From Myxococcota bacterium (GTDB taxonomy: Bacteria > Myxococcota_A > UBA9160 > UBA4427): DNA of 64,000 nucleotides. The notes beneath the pieces were generated by a model. It did not search any database. It had not been told where the DNA came from and was given only the letters and a program-made list of their open reading frames with translations. Numbering within the stretch: position 1 is the stretch's first letter; the number at the start of each line of letters is the position of its first letter. The stretch lies in the NCBI GenBank assembly GCA_041389495.1, contig JAWKRT010000001.1, forward strand, positions 1,364,001-1,428,000. The letters are read 5' to 3'. The translations under genes and the position numbers were made by a program. Positions 1-7,418 of this stretch are shown here, piece after piece.

Positions 1-434
1 GGACGATCGGCCACGTGCACAGCGGCGCGCTCGGATGGGTCGCGCTCACCTGCTTCGCGACGCTGTACTACCTGATCCCGCGCCTGTGGCACACGCAGCT
101 GTACAGCCTGCGGCTCGCGAACGTGCACTTCTGGACCGCGACCATCGGCATCGTGCTCTACGTGACGCCGATGTGGATCTCGGGCGTGACGCAGGGCCTG
201 ATGTGGCGCGCGTACGAGCCGGACGGCAGCCTGACCTACGCGTTCATCGAGACGGTCAGCGCGATCCGCGTCTACGACGTGATCCGCGCCGGCGGCGGGG
301 TGGTCTTCCTCGCCGGCATGTTCGTGATGCTCTTCAACGTGTGGAAGACGATCGCGCAGGGCACCTCCGCGGTTCCCGCGCCGCCGCGCGCGGACGCGCT
401 GGCGCCGGCGCCCGTCGCGACGGGAGGTGCGTAG
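1..434 (+). CDS. ccoN: cbb3-type cytochrome c oxidase subunit I, C-terminal part
   Basis: This is the last 143 codons or so of the catalytic haem-copper subunit of a cbb3 oxidase; the reading frame is open at the left edge (codons begin at base 3). The visible part starts in the conserved TIGHVHSGALGW segment, which carries family-conserved histidines, and continues through hydrophobic helices containing LYYLIPRLW and TPMWISGVTQGLMW, all typical of CcoN. The C-terminus is a short Ala/Pro-rich cytoplasmic tail. CcoN reduces oxygen at a haem b3-CuB site in the inner membrane and pumps protons. It is followed after 3 bases by ccoO, so it is the first visible gene of the cco operon. The N-terminal half and the promoter lie outside the window. 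Confidence 0.96.
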   Translation, partial: TIGHVHSGALGWVALTCFATLYYLIPRLWHTQLYSLRLANVHFWTATIGIVLYVTPMWISGVTQGLMWRAYEPDGSLTYAFIETVSAIRVYDVIRAGGGVVFLAGMFVMLFNVWKTIAQGTSAVPAPPRADALAPAPVATGGA

Positions 435-437
435 GCC

Positions 438-1121
438 ATGGCGTACGAGGCACACAAGCCGCTCGAACGGAAGTGGGGGCTGTTCACGCTCCTCACCTTC
501 GTGTCCGTCGCGATCGGCGGGCTCGTGCTGATCCCGCCGCTCTTCCTCCAGGGCGTCGTCACGCCGCTCGACACGCTGCGTCCGTACAGCGCGCTCGAGC
601 AGGAAGGGCGCGACATCTACATCCGAGAGGGATGCAACACGTGCCACAGCCAGCAGGTGCGGCCGCTCAAGTCGGAGACCGATCGCTACGGCGCCTACTC
701 GCTCGCGGGCGAGAGCGCCTACGACCGGCCCTTCCTCTGGGGCTCCCGCCGCACCGGGCCGGACCTGCACCGCGTGGGCGGCCGCTATCCCGACTCGTGG
801 CACTGGATCCACCTGACGGATCCGCGCCGCCTCGAGCCGCGCTCCAACATGCCGTCGTTCGCGTTCCTCACGACGACACCGCTCGACACGTCGCTCACGA
901 GCGCGCGCCTCGCCGGCCTCCGCACGCTCGGCCATCCGTACTCGGACGCCGAGGTCGCGAACGCCGAGAGCGACGCGCTCTCGCAGGCGCGCGTGGTCGC
1001 CGCGAGCCTGCGCCGCGACGGCATCGAGCTCGACGCGGCCCAGGAGCGCAGCGAGGCGATCGCGCTGATCGCCTATCTGCAGTCGCTCGGCCACGCCGTG
1101 CGCGGCGGGGGGGCGCGCTGA
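438..1121 (+). CDS. ccoO: cbb3 oxidase mono-haem subunit II
   Basis: CcoO, 227 residues, carries electrons from CcoP to CcoN. An N-terminal membrane anchor (about residues 14-36) is followed by a periplasmic cytochrome c domain with the haem-binding motif CNTCH at residues 66-70, in the family-typical context EGCNTCHSQQVRPL. A likely axial methionine is in the SNMPSF segment. The ATG start lies 3 bases after the ccoN stop. The stop shares one base with the ccoQ start, which implies translational coupling. Length and motifs are normal for the family. Confidence 0.96.
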   Translation: MAYEAHKPLERKWGLFTLLTFVSVAIGGLVLIPPLFLQGVVTPLDTLRPYSALEQEGRDIYIREGCNTCHSQQVRPLKSETDRYGAYSLAGESAYDRPFLWGSRRTGPDLHRVGGRYPDSWHWIHLTDPRRLEPRSNMPSFAFLTTTPLDTSLTSARLAGLRTLGHPYSDAEVANAESDALSQARVVAASLRRDGIELDAAQERSEAIALIAYLQSLGHAVRGGGAR

Positions 1122-1270
1122 TGGAGTGGGTCGCCCTGTACAAGCTGGGCCGGCTCGGGCTGCTGGCCGCGATCCTCGTCGGGCTCGCGGTGTGGCTCTG
1201 GGTCGTGGCGAATCCCGAAGCGCTCGAGGCGCCCGCGCGGCGCATGCTCGAGGAGGACGACGAGGCATGA
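1121..1270 (+). CDS. ccoQ: small cbb3 oxidase subunit CcoQ
   Basis: A 49-residue single-pass membrane protein (helix about residues 12-29) with an acidic cytoplasmic tail ending EEDDEA. Size, topology and its place between ccoO and ccoP identify it as CcoQ, which in other bacteria stabilises the oxidase complex and the CcoP association. Sequence conservation in this family is low, so position is the main evidence. Its ATG overlaps the ccoO stop by one base (TGATG) and its own TGA overlaps the ccoP ATG by three bases. Confidence 0.85.
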   Translation: MEWVALYKLGRLGLLAAILVGLAVWLWVVANPEALEAPARRMLEEDDEA

Positions 1271-1845
1271 GCGACGAACGAAACGCCGGTGGCGCACCGG
1301 AGATCGCCGAGTACGTGCGTCCGGGAGCTCCGGTCCGCGACGCGATCGGCGAGGAGGACAACCCGATCCCGCTGTGGTTCAACGCGGGCTTCTACGGGAT
1401 GATCGTCTTCGGCATCGTCTACCTCCTCTACTACACGCTCTCGGGGTGGTCGTCGGCGAACCAGTACGCCGGCGAGGTCGCGGCCTTCGAGGAACGCTAT
1501 GCGCACGTGAAGGCGGCCGCGCCGACCTCGAACCCGTACCACGGCGATACCGCCGCGATCGCGGCCGGCCAGCAGGTCTTCACGACGATCTGCGCCGCGT
1601 GCCACAAGCCCGACGGAACCGGCCTCGTCGGTCCGAGCCTCGTCGACCCGTACTGGAAGTACGGCTCGGACGACGCGTCGCTGTTCGAGTCCGTCGCGAA
1701 CGGCCGCCCGGGTGGCATGCCCGCCTGGGGCACGCAGCTCGGCACCGAGAAGATCTGGCAGGCGCTCGCCTATGCGGAGAGCCTGCCGCGCGAGTCCGAG
1801 CCGGGCGTCGGTGCGCCGAAGCCCGGCGAGGAGCCCGCGCCGTAG
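1267..1845 (+). CDS. ccoP: cbb3 oxidase subunit III, mono-haem form
   Basis: A 192-residue protein with a cytoplasmic N-terminus, one membrane helix (about residues 36-58) and one periplasmic cytochrome c domain. The haem site is CAACH at residues 109-113 and the probable axial ligand is Met151 in GGMPAW. The motif NPIPLWFN just before the helix is typical of CcoP. Most CcoP proteins are around 300 residues and bind two haems c; this one has only one CxxCH and is correspondingly shorter, so it is a naturally mono-haem variant or a lineage-specific reduction. It overlaps ccoQ by 4 bases. Electrons presumably enter here from a soluble or ACIII-linked cytochrome c. Confidence 0.9.
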   Translation: MSDERNAGGAPEIAEYVRPGAPVRDAIGEEDNPIPLWFNAGFYGMIVFGIVYLLYYTLSGWSSANQYAGEVAAFEERYAHVKAAAPTSNPYHGDTAAIAAGQQVFTTICAACHKPDGTGLVGPSLVDPYWKYGSDDASLFESVANGRPGGMPAWGTQLGTEKIWQALAYAESLPRESEPGVGAPKPGEEPAP

Positions 1846-1909
1846 CCGACGGCCGCGCCGTCGTCCGTCCCGCCGCCGCGGCGGTCGGGACGGACGCGCG
1901 CCGGGAGAG

Positions 1910-3241
1910 ATGGAAGGAAGGTCCGAGCTCGCCATGTTGAACGCACGTCCCGTCGAAGGCCGCTTCCGCACGCTGCGCGCCAACGTGAACGCGATCCTGG
2001 TGCTGATCCTGTTCGCCGTGCCGTGGATCCGCATCGGCGGCGAGCCGCTCGTCCTGCTCGACATCGCCGCGCGACGCTTCCACGTCGGCGGGCTCGTGAT
2101 CTTCCCGCAGGAGCTGTACCTGCTCTGGCTGCTCGTCATCGGCCTCGCGATCTCGCTCTTCTTCTTCACCGCGCTCGCCGGGCGGCTGTGGTGCGGATGG
2201 GCCTGCCCGCAGACGGTCTTCACCGACGTCTTCGCGGGCATCGCGCGACGCGTCGAGGGCTGGAAGGGCCACGCGCGCCCGAAGCGCGTCGCGCCGTGGC
2301 GCCGCGTGCTCCTGCACGCCATCTGGCTCGCGTGCAGCGCGGCGATCGGCTTCCACCTCGTCGGCTACTTCCACTCGCCGTACACGATGCTCGGCGAGAT
2401 CCGCGCCGGCGAGCTCAGCGCGACGACGATCGGCTTCTTCACGTTCGCGACGCTCGTCTCGTACGCCGACTTCGTGTACGTGCGCCAGACGTTCTGCAAG
2501 TTCCTCTGCCCCTACGCGCGCTTCCAGAGCGTGATGTTCGATCGCGACACGCTCGTGATCGGCTACGACGCGCGGCGCGGCGACCCGCGCGGCAAGCGCG
2601 CCGAGGGCGACTGCGTCGACTGCGGGCTGTGCGTGCAGGTGTGCCCGTCGGGCATCGACATCCGCGACGGTCTGCAGCTCGACTGCATCGCGTGCACGCA
2701 GTGCATCGACGCCTGCGACGGCGTGATGGCGAAGCTCGGCCGCGAGCCCTCGCTCATCGGCTACCGCGCGCTCGCGACGCTCGAGGGACTGCGCCCGGCG
2801 CGCGTCCTGCGCGCGCGCGTCGTCGTCTACGGCGCCATCCTCGCGGTGATCGGCCTCGCGTTCGGGAGCCTGCTCGCGCGCCGCGAGGCGCTCTCGGTGG
2901 AGATCATCCGCAACCGCGCGGAGCTCGTGCACATGACGGCCGACGGCCGCGCGAGCAACGCCTACACGCTCCACATCCAGAACCGCTCGCGCGAGCCGCG
3001 GCGCTTCCGCGTCGCGCTCGACGCCGACGGGGCGCCGGGCTTCGAGCTCGTGACCGGCATGAACCCGGTCGCCGTCGCCGCGAGCGACGAGGTCGAGACG
3101 CGCGTGTTCGTGCTCGCGCCGCGCGACGCCGACGTCGGCATCGAAGGGCGCGAGATCCGCTTCGAGGTGAGCGCCGAGGACGACGCGAGCGCGCAGGTCG
3201 TCCGGCCCGCGCGCTTCCTCGGGAAGGGGGCGACGGGATGA
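1910..3241 (+). CDS. ccoG: cytochrome c oxidase accessory protein CcoG (FixG/RdxA family)
   Basis: A membrane-bound ferredoxin-like protein of 443 residues, known in other bacteria to act in copper reduction and delivery for cbb3 assembly. It has several membrane helices, the CGWACPQ motif characteristic of the family, and a polyferredoxin region with CVDCGLCVQVCPSG and CIACTQCIDACD for two 4Fe-4S clusters. A final helix is followed by an Ig-like periplasmic C-terminal domain. I chose the ATG at 1910 because GGGAGAG lies just upstream; an in-frame ATG at 1934 is an alternative. The 64-base gap after ccoP is the largest inside the cluster. Its stop overlaps the next ATG. Confidence 0.94.
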   Translation: MEGRSELAMLNARPVEGRFRTLRANVNAILVLILFAVPWIRIGGEPLVLLDIAARRFHVGGLVIFPQELYLLWLLVIGLAISLFFFTALAGRLWCGWACPQTVFTDVFAGIARRVEGWKGHARPKRVAPWRRVLLHAIWLACSAAIGFHLVGYFHSPYTMLGEIRAGELSATTIGFFTFATLVSYADFVYVRQTFCKFLCPYARFQSVMFDRDTLVIGYDARRGDPRGKRAEGDCVDCGLCVQVCPSGIDIRDGLQLDCIACTQCIDACDGVMAKLGREPSLIGYRALATLEGLRPARVLRARVVVYGAILAVIGLAFGSLLARREALSVEIIRNRAELVHMTADGRASNAYTLHIQNRSREPRRFRVALDADGAPGFELVTGMNPVAVAASDEVETRVFVLAPRDADVGIEGREIRFEVSAEDDASAQVVRPARFLGKGATG

Positions 3242-3450
3242 GCGGCGAATCCGAGGCGGCGCCGCGGCGCCGGTTCGAGCCGTGGCCGTGGGTGCTGGCT
3301 GCGATGCTCGGCGCGATGATCGCGACCTCGATCTCGTTCTACGCGGTCGCCGCCTCGCACCGCGACCCCGAGGTCGAGCGCGTCGACGCGCCGTCGGGCG
3401 CGGTGGCGCCGGAGCCCGGCGCGCCGCGGGCGGAGCGCGGCCACCCGTGA
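3238..3450 (+). CDS. short FixH/CcoH-like membrane protein
   Basis: A 70-residue protein with a basic N-terminus, one hydrophobic helix (about residues 17-40) and a Pro/Ala/Glu-rich periplasmic tail. It sits exactly where fixH/ccoH is found, between ccoG and the copper ATPase, overlapping both by 4 bases. The tract HRDPEVERVDA after the helix is the only FixH-like feature. Canonical FixH is about 150-170 residues with a folded periplasmic domain, which is missing here. I infer a minimal FixH from position and topology only; it may be an unrelated small membrane protein. Confidence 0.6.
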   Translation: MSGESEAAPRRRFEPWPWVLAAMLGAMIATSISFYAVAASHRDPEVERVDAPSGAVAPEPGAPRAERGHP

Positions 3451-5672
3451 GCGCCGCCGTCGCGGAGACGGGGCTCTTCCTCGACGGGCTGCACTGCTCG
3501 GGCTGCGTGAACCGCGTCGAGCGCGCGCTGCGCGCGGCGCCCGGCGTCGCCGACGCGAACGTGAACTACACGACCCACCGCGCGCTCGTGCGCTTCGACC
3601 CCGCGCACACCGACGAGAGGGCGCTCGTGCGCGAAGTCGAGTCGCTCGGCTACCGCGCCACGCCCTACGCGCCCGAGGCCCTCGAGCGCCCCCAGCAGCG
3701 CGACGCGCGCCGCGCGCTCGTGCGCCTGCTCGTCGCGGCGTTCTTCGCGGCGAACGTCATGCTCGTCGCCGTCGCGCTCTACATCGGCGCGATCGAGGGC
3801 GTCGACGTCGCGACGCGCCGCGGGCTGCGCTGGCTGGCGATCCTCCTGTCCGTGCCGTCCGTGACGTGGTGCGCGGCGCCGTTCTGGAGCGGCGCGGTGC
3901 GCGGGCTCGCGCGGCGCGAGATCACGATGGACGTGCCGATCGCGCTCGGCATCGGCACCGCGTTCGCGACCAACGTGCTCGGCACGCTGCGCGAGAGCGA
4001 GCACCTCTACGTCGACTCGGCCGCGATGATCGTCTTCCTCATCCTGCTCGGGCGCACGCTCGAGCGCAGCGCGCGCGCGCGCGCCGCCGCCGCGGTCGAC
4101 CGGCTCACGGCGCTCACGCCGGCGACCGCGCTGCGCCGCGCGGCCGACGGCTCGCTCGAGGAGGTGGCCGCGGCGTCGCTCGCGCGCGGCGACCTCGTCG
4201 TCGTCGCGCCGGGCGAGGTGGTGCCGGCGGACGGGCGCATCGTGCGCGGGGCGAGCGAGCTCGACGAGTCGCTGCTCACCGGCGAATCGCTGCCCGTCGC
4301 GCGCGGCGCGGGCGAGCGCGCGGTCGGCGGCACGCTGAACCTGCTCGGCGAGCTCGAGCTCGAGATCGAGGCCGCGGTGGACGCCGGCACGCTCGCGCGT
4401 CTCGCCGCGCTGCTCGAGCGCGCGCAGACCGAGCGCCCGAAGATCCAGCGCCTGGCCGACCGCGTCGCGCGCGTCTTCGCGCCGACGGTGCTCGGCGCGG
4501 CGCTCGCCGTCGGCGTCGCGTGGTGGTGGGTCGGTGCGCCCGTGTTCGAGGCGACGCTCGCCGCGAGTGCCGTCCTGATCGTCGCCTGCCCGTGCGCGCT
4601 CGGCCTCGCGACGCCGGCCGCCGTGACGGCGGCCATCGGTCGCGCGGCCGCGCTCGGGGTGATCGTGAAGGGCGGCGAGGCGATCGAGCGCTGTGCGGCG
4701 ATCGACCGCTGCGTGCTCGACAAGACGGGCACCGTGACGCAGGGGCGGCTCGAGGTGCGCGCGGTGGAGCCCGCGCCCGGCGTCGACGCGGCGCGCGTGC
4801 TCGCGCGCGCGGCCGCGGCGGAGGGAGCCTCGGCGCACCCCATCGCGCGCGCGCTCGCGGAGGCGGCCGCGGGCGCGGGGCAGGGCGAGGTCGTCGAGGC
4901 GGCGCTGCGCGCGCCGGGCGAGCGAAGCGCCGCGGCCGGCCGCGGCGTCGAGTGGCGCGCCGGTGGCGACGTGGTGCGCGTCGGCGCGCGCGCGTTCGCG
5001 GTGGGCGCTTCCGACGCGCGCGTTCCCGACGCACTCGAGTCGGCCGCGCGCGCGCTCGCGGCGCGCGGCGCGACGCTCGCGTGGGTGGCCGATGCGAAGC
5101 AGGTGCTCGGCGTCGTCGGTCTCGTCGACGCGCTGCGCGCGGACGCCGGCGACGCGGTCGAGCGCCTCGACCGGCTGGGCGTCGCGAGCGAGCTCGTCAC
5201 GGGCGACCACGAGCAGGCGGCGCGCGTCGTCGCGCGCGGCGCGGGCATCGCCGAGAGCGCCGTGCGCGCGCAGGTGGCGCCCGAGGGCAAGGTCGAGCGC
5301 ATCCGCGCGCTCCGCGGCGAGGGGCATCGCGTGCTCGCCGTCGGCGACGGGATCAACGATGCCGCGGCGCTCGCGGCCGCGGACGTCGGCGCGGCGATGG
5401 CGAGCGGCTCCGACGTCGCGCTGCACGCGGCCGACCTCGTCGTCCGCAGCCCGCGCCTCGGCGCGGTGGCCGACGCGATCGAGCTCTCGCGCGCGGCGCT
5501 GTCGCGCATCCGCGAGAACCTCGCGTTCGCGCTCCTCTACAACCTCGTCGCGGTACCGCTCGCCGCGACCGGCTGGCTCTCGCCCCTCGCGGCCGCGGTG
5601 GCGATGAGCGCGTCGTCGCTCGTCGTCACGGGCAACGCGATCCGGCTCGGCCGCTGGCGGCCGCGCGCATGA
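3447..5672 (+). CDS. ccoI: copper-translocating P1B-type ATPase for cbb3 assembly (FixI/CcoI)
   Basis: A 741-residue heavy-metal P-type ATPase. In order: an N-terminal metal-binding domain with GLHCSGC (residues 11-17 or so), paired helices, the actuator domain with LLTGES, the CPC ion-channel motif in VACPCALGLATP, the phosphorylation site DKTGT, and the hinge motif GDGINDAAAL. These define a Cu(I)-type transporter; the position inside the cco cluster argues for CcoI, which exports copper for the CuB site, rather than a detoxifying CopA. The GTG start overlaps the preceding stop (GTGA), and the stop overlaps ccoS. Confidence 0.93.
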   Translation: MSAAVAETGLFLDGLHCSGCVNRVERALRAAPGVADANVNYTTHRALVRFDPAHTDERALVREVESLGYRATPYAPEALERPQQRDARRALVRLLVAAFFAANVMLVAVALYIGAIEGVDVATRRGLRWLAILLSVPSVTWCAAPFWSGAVRGLARREITMDVPIALGIGTAFATNVLGTLRESEHLYVDSAAMIVFLILLGRTLERSARARAAAAVDRLTALTPATALRRAADGSLEEVAAASLARGDLVVVAPGEVVPADGRIVRGASELDESLLTGESLPVARGAGERAVGGTLNLLGELELEIEAAVDAGTLARLAALLERAQTERPKIQRLADRVARVFAPTVLGAALAVGVAWWWVGAPVFEATLAASAVLIVACPCALGLATPAAVTAAIGRAAALGVIVKGGEAIERCAAIDRCVLDKTGTVTQGRLEVRAVEPAPGVDAARVLARAAAAEGASAHPIARALAEAAAGAGQGEVVEAALRAPGERSAAAGRGVEWRAGGDVVRVGARAFAVGASDARVPDALESAARALAARGATLAWVADAKQVLGVVGLVDALRADAGDAVERLDRLGVASELVTGDHEQAARVVARGAGIAESAVRAQVAPEGKVERIRALRGEGHRVLAVGDGINDAAALAAADVGAAMASGSDVALHAADLVVRSPRLGAVADAIELSRAALSRIRENLAFALLYNLVAVPLAATGWLSPLAAAVAMSASSLVVTGNAIRLGRWRPRA

Positions 5673-5830
5673 GCTTCCTCGCGGTCACGATTCCCGTCTC
5701 GCTGCTGCTCGGGGCGACGCTGCTCGCGCTCGTCGTCTGGCGCGCGCGCGCGGGCGACTACGACGACTGGGAAGGGCCCGCGGAGCGCATGCTCCACGAC
5801 GACGACTCGACGCCGGAACGCGAGGCCTGA
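5669..5830 (+). CDS. ccoS: cbb3 oxidase maturation protein CcoS
   Basis: A 53-residue single-helix protein (helix about residues 4-25) with the family-typical cytoplasmic segment GDYDDWEGPAERML. CcoS is needed in other bacteria for insertion of redox cofactors into CcoN. The ATG overlaps the ccoI stop by 4 bases and the gene closes the operon; the next gene, 24 bases on, is on the opposite strand. I see no clear intrinsic terminator in that short gap. Confidence 0.92.
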   Translation: MSFLAVTIPVSLLLGATLLALVVWRARAGDYDDWEGPAERMLHDDDSTPEREA

Positions 5831-5854
5831 GGCGGCGGCGCCCGCGTCGCGCGA

Positions 5855-6232
5855 CTAGTCCTCGGACGGGCCACCCGAAGCGAAGAACACGAGCAGCGTG
5901 ATGTCCTCTTCGATCTCGAAGAAGGAGTGCTCGGCGGTCGCGCGGACGTAGAGCAGCGAGCCCCGTCCGACCTCGCGCTCGCGGCCGTCGATGCGCACCT
6001 TGCCGCGGCCGGAGATCACGAAGTAGACCTCGTCCTCGTCGTGCGGCGCCTGCAGGTCCTTCGCGCCGGCGGGCAGGCGGTAGACGCCGCAGCTGAGCGA
6101 CGGGACGCGCAGGAACTCGCGGTACGGCGTGCCCGTCTCGCGCAGGCGCTCGACCTCGTCGGCGATCTCGAACGCCTTCCAGGCCCGGTCGGCCGGCACC
6201 GTCGCATCGTCGTTCGGGAGTCGTCGCTTCAT
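5855..6232 (-). CDS. small cupin-domain protein
   Basis: A 125-residue protein with a single cupin barrel. The first cupin motif is represented by PHDEDEVYFVISGRGKV (two potential metal ligands in the HDEDE stretch) and the second by the region around RATAEHSFFEI. Upstream of the barrel is a helical segment of about 40 residues rich in Glu and Arg. The fold often binds a metal and serves as a dioxygenase, isomerase or sensor, but nothing here gives the substrate. The start was set at the first ATG giving a compact protein (MKRRLPNDD). It lies 86 bases downstream of the zinc-ribbon gene on the same strand and may belong to that operon. Confidence 0.78.
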   Translation of the reverse strand: MKRRLPNDDATVPADRAWKAFEIADEVERLRETGTPYREFLRVPSLSCGVYRLPAGAKDLQAPHDEDEVYFVISGRGKVRIDGREREVGRGSLLYVRATAEHSFFEIEEDITLLVFFASGGPSED

Positions 6233-6318
6233 GCTGCGCCTCGTGCCCTCGCCGCGGGCCGGCGCTCCGCGCCGGGCCTCCGCCCGAGCGAGACGATGGG
6301 GGCAGGGCGCACCCGCCG

Positions 6319-6618
6319 TCAATACTCGGCGTGGCCCTCGAGGCGCCCGCCCTCGCCGACGACGATCCGCAGCCGCGTCATGCACGCCATGCAGTAGAGG
6401 CGGTCGCCCGGCCGCAGCTCGCGCGACGAGCGCACGACGATGCGGCAGACGGGGCAGAGCACTTCGTTCGGCGCGAGCGAGTCGCCGTCGCCGCTCCAGC
6501 GCCGGTAGAACTTGCGATAGGCCTTCGGCACCTCGTCGAAGCCGGTGTCGTCGGCGAGCTCGTAGCGGCGGCGCGGGCGCTTCGTCGCGGGCTCGATCAG
6601 CGGGTCGCGGTCGAGCAT
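6319..6618 (-). CDS. small double-CxxC zinc-ribbon protein
   Basis: A 99-residue soluble protein of unknown function. Two CxxC pairs, CPVC at residues 55-58 and CMAC at 76-79, would form one zinc ribbon or rubredoxin-like site. A basic stretch (TKRPRRRYE) and an aromatic segment (AYRKFYRRW) precede it. Its ATG overlaps the stop of the upstream ferritin-like gene by one base (TGATG), so the two are probably translated together. A rubredoxin-like electron-transfer role to the neighbouring di-iron protein is possible, but the spacing is not rubredoxin's CxxCG pattern. I do not recognise a named family. Confidence 0.7.
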   Translation of the reverse strand: MLDRDPLIEPATKRPRRRYELADDTGFDEVPKAYRKFYRRWSGDGDSLAPNEVLCPVCRIVVRSSRELRPGDRLYCMACMTRLRIVVGEGGRLEGHAEY

Positions 6619-7418
6619 CAGCCGGCGAGCCCCAGGCGCGCGACGGCCTGCAGGTAGGCGCGGCCGAGATCGGCGCCGCTCGTGCGCACGAGGCGCAGCT
6701 CGCTCGCGGCGTGCTCGAACGTCTCGAGCACGATCGCGTCGAGGTCGCGCTTCACCTCGCGCAGCCAGTCGGCGCGCTCGGGTGCGGCGCGGAGCGCGCG
6801 CGCGATCTCGTTCTCGCCGAACCCGAGGTGGCGGCGCTCGTCGCGCAGGACGCGCTCGAGCAGGTCGCGCGTGATCGGGTCGGCCGTCTTCGCGTGGGCG
6901 CCGAAGGTCACGTACTCCATCGATTCGAGCATCACGTTCTGCGCGAACAGCGCGCTCGTCCACTCGCCGGCGTCGACGAGCTGCAGCAGTCGCCGCTTGA
7001 AGTCGAGCAGGCTCGGCGCGGCGCGGCGCTCGATCGCCGCGTCGGAGGCGTCGGCGCCGAGCTCGGCGATGCGCGCGCGCATCACCTCGAGGTGTCGCGC
7101 CTCGTCCGCGACCTGGGTCGCGAGGAAGATCTTGAACTCCGTGTTGGGCGCGATGCGCACGAGGCCGCTCGAGCCCTCGAGCGCGGCGCTCTCGCCGACC
7201 CAGTAGGTCGAGAGCGCGTTGACGAGGCGCGTCCGCGCCTCGTCGTCGAGCGTCTCCTCGCGCAGGTCGGCGTGGCCGTTGTGCAGGCCGCCGAGATAGC
7301 CCTCGACCGCTTCGAACCAGTGCTCGAACGACCGCACGCGCCGCCGGAACTCGTCGGGATCGATCGCGTGGAGCTCGTCGCCGCCGGGCGCGTCCTCCGT
7401 CGTCGTGTGCGTCGTCAT
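6618..7418 (-). CDS. ferritin-like di-iron protein 2
   Basis: A 266-residue helical-bundle protein with a full set of carboxylate-bridged di-iron ligands in R2-like order: Glu76 (VGES), Glu106 and His109 (DEARH), Glu165 (MLES), Glu194 and His197 (DERRH). This is the pattern of ferritin-like oxidases and hydroxylases related to ribonucleotide reductase R2, not of iron-storage ferritin. It is a paralogue of the protein at 8876-9763, sharing LATQ..DEARH, QNV.LE and DERRH.GFGEN. It overlaps the WS/DGAT stop by 4 bases upstream and the zinc-ribbon start by 1 base downstream. A role in oxidising an acyl chain or acyl-CoA used by the acyltransferase is inference from context; the reaction is unknown. 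Confidence 0.8.
   Translation of the reverse strand: MTTHTTTEDAPGGDELHAIDPDEFRRRVRSFEHWFEAVEGYLGGLHNGHADLREETLDDEARTRLVNALSTYWVGESAALEGSSGLVRIAPNTEFKIFLATQVADEARHLEVMRARIAELGADASDAAIERRAAPSLLDFKRRLLQLVDAGEWTSALFAQNVMLESMEYVTFGAHAKTADPITRDLLERVLRDERRHLGFGENEIARALRAAPERADWLREVKRDLDAIVLETFEHAASELRLVRTSGADLGRAYLQAVARLGLAG

Noticed and set aside
3339..5426. Long minus-strand open frame opposite the copper ATPase gene
   Set aside because: Composition is Arg/Ala/Glu low-complexity with no domain; the plus frame carries all P-type ATPase motifs.
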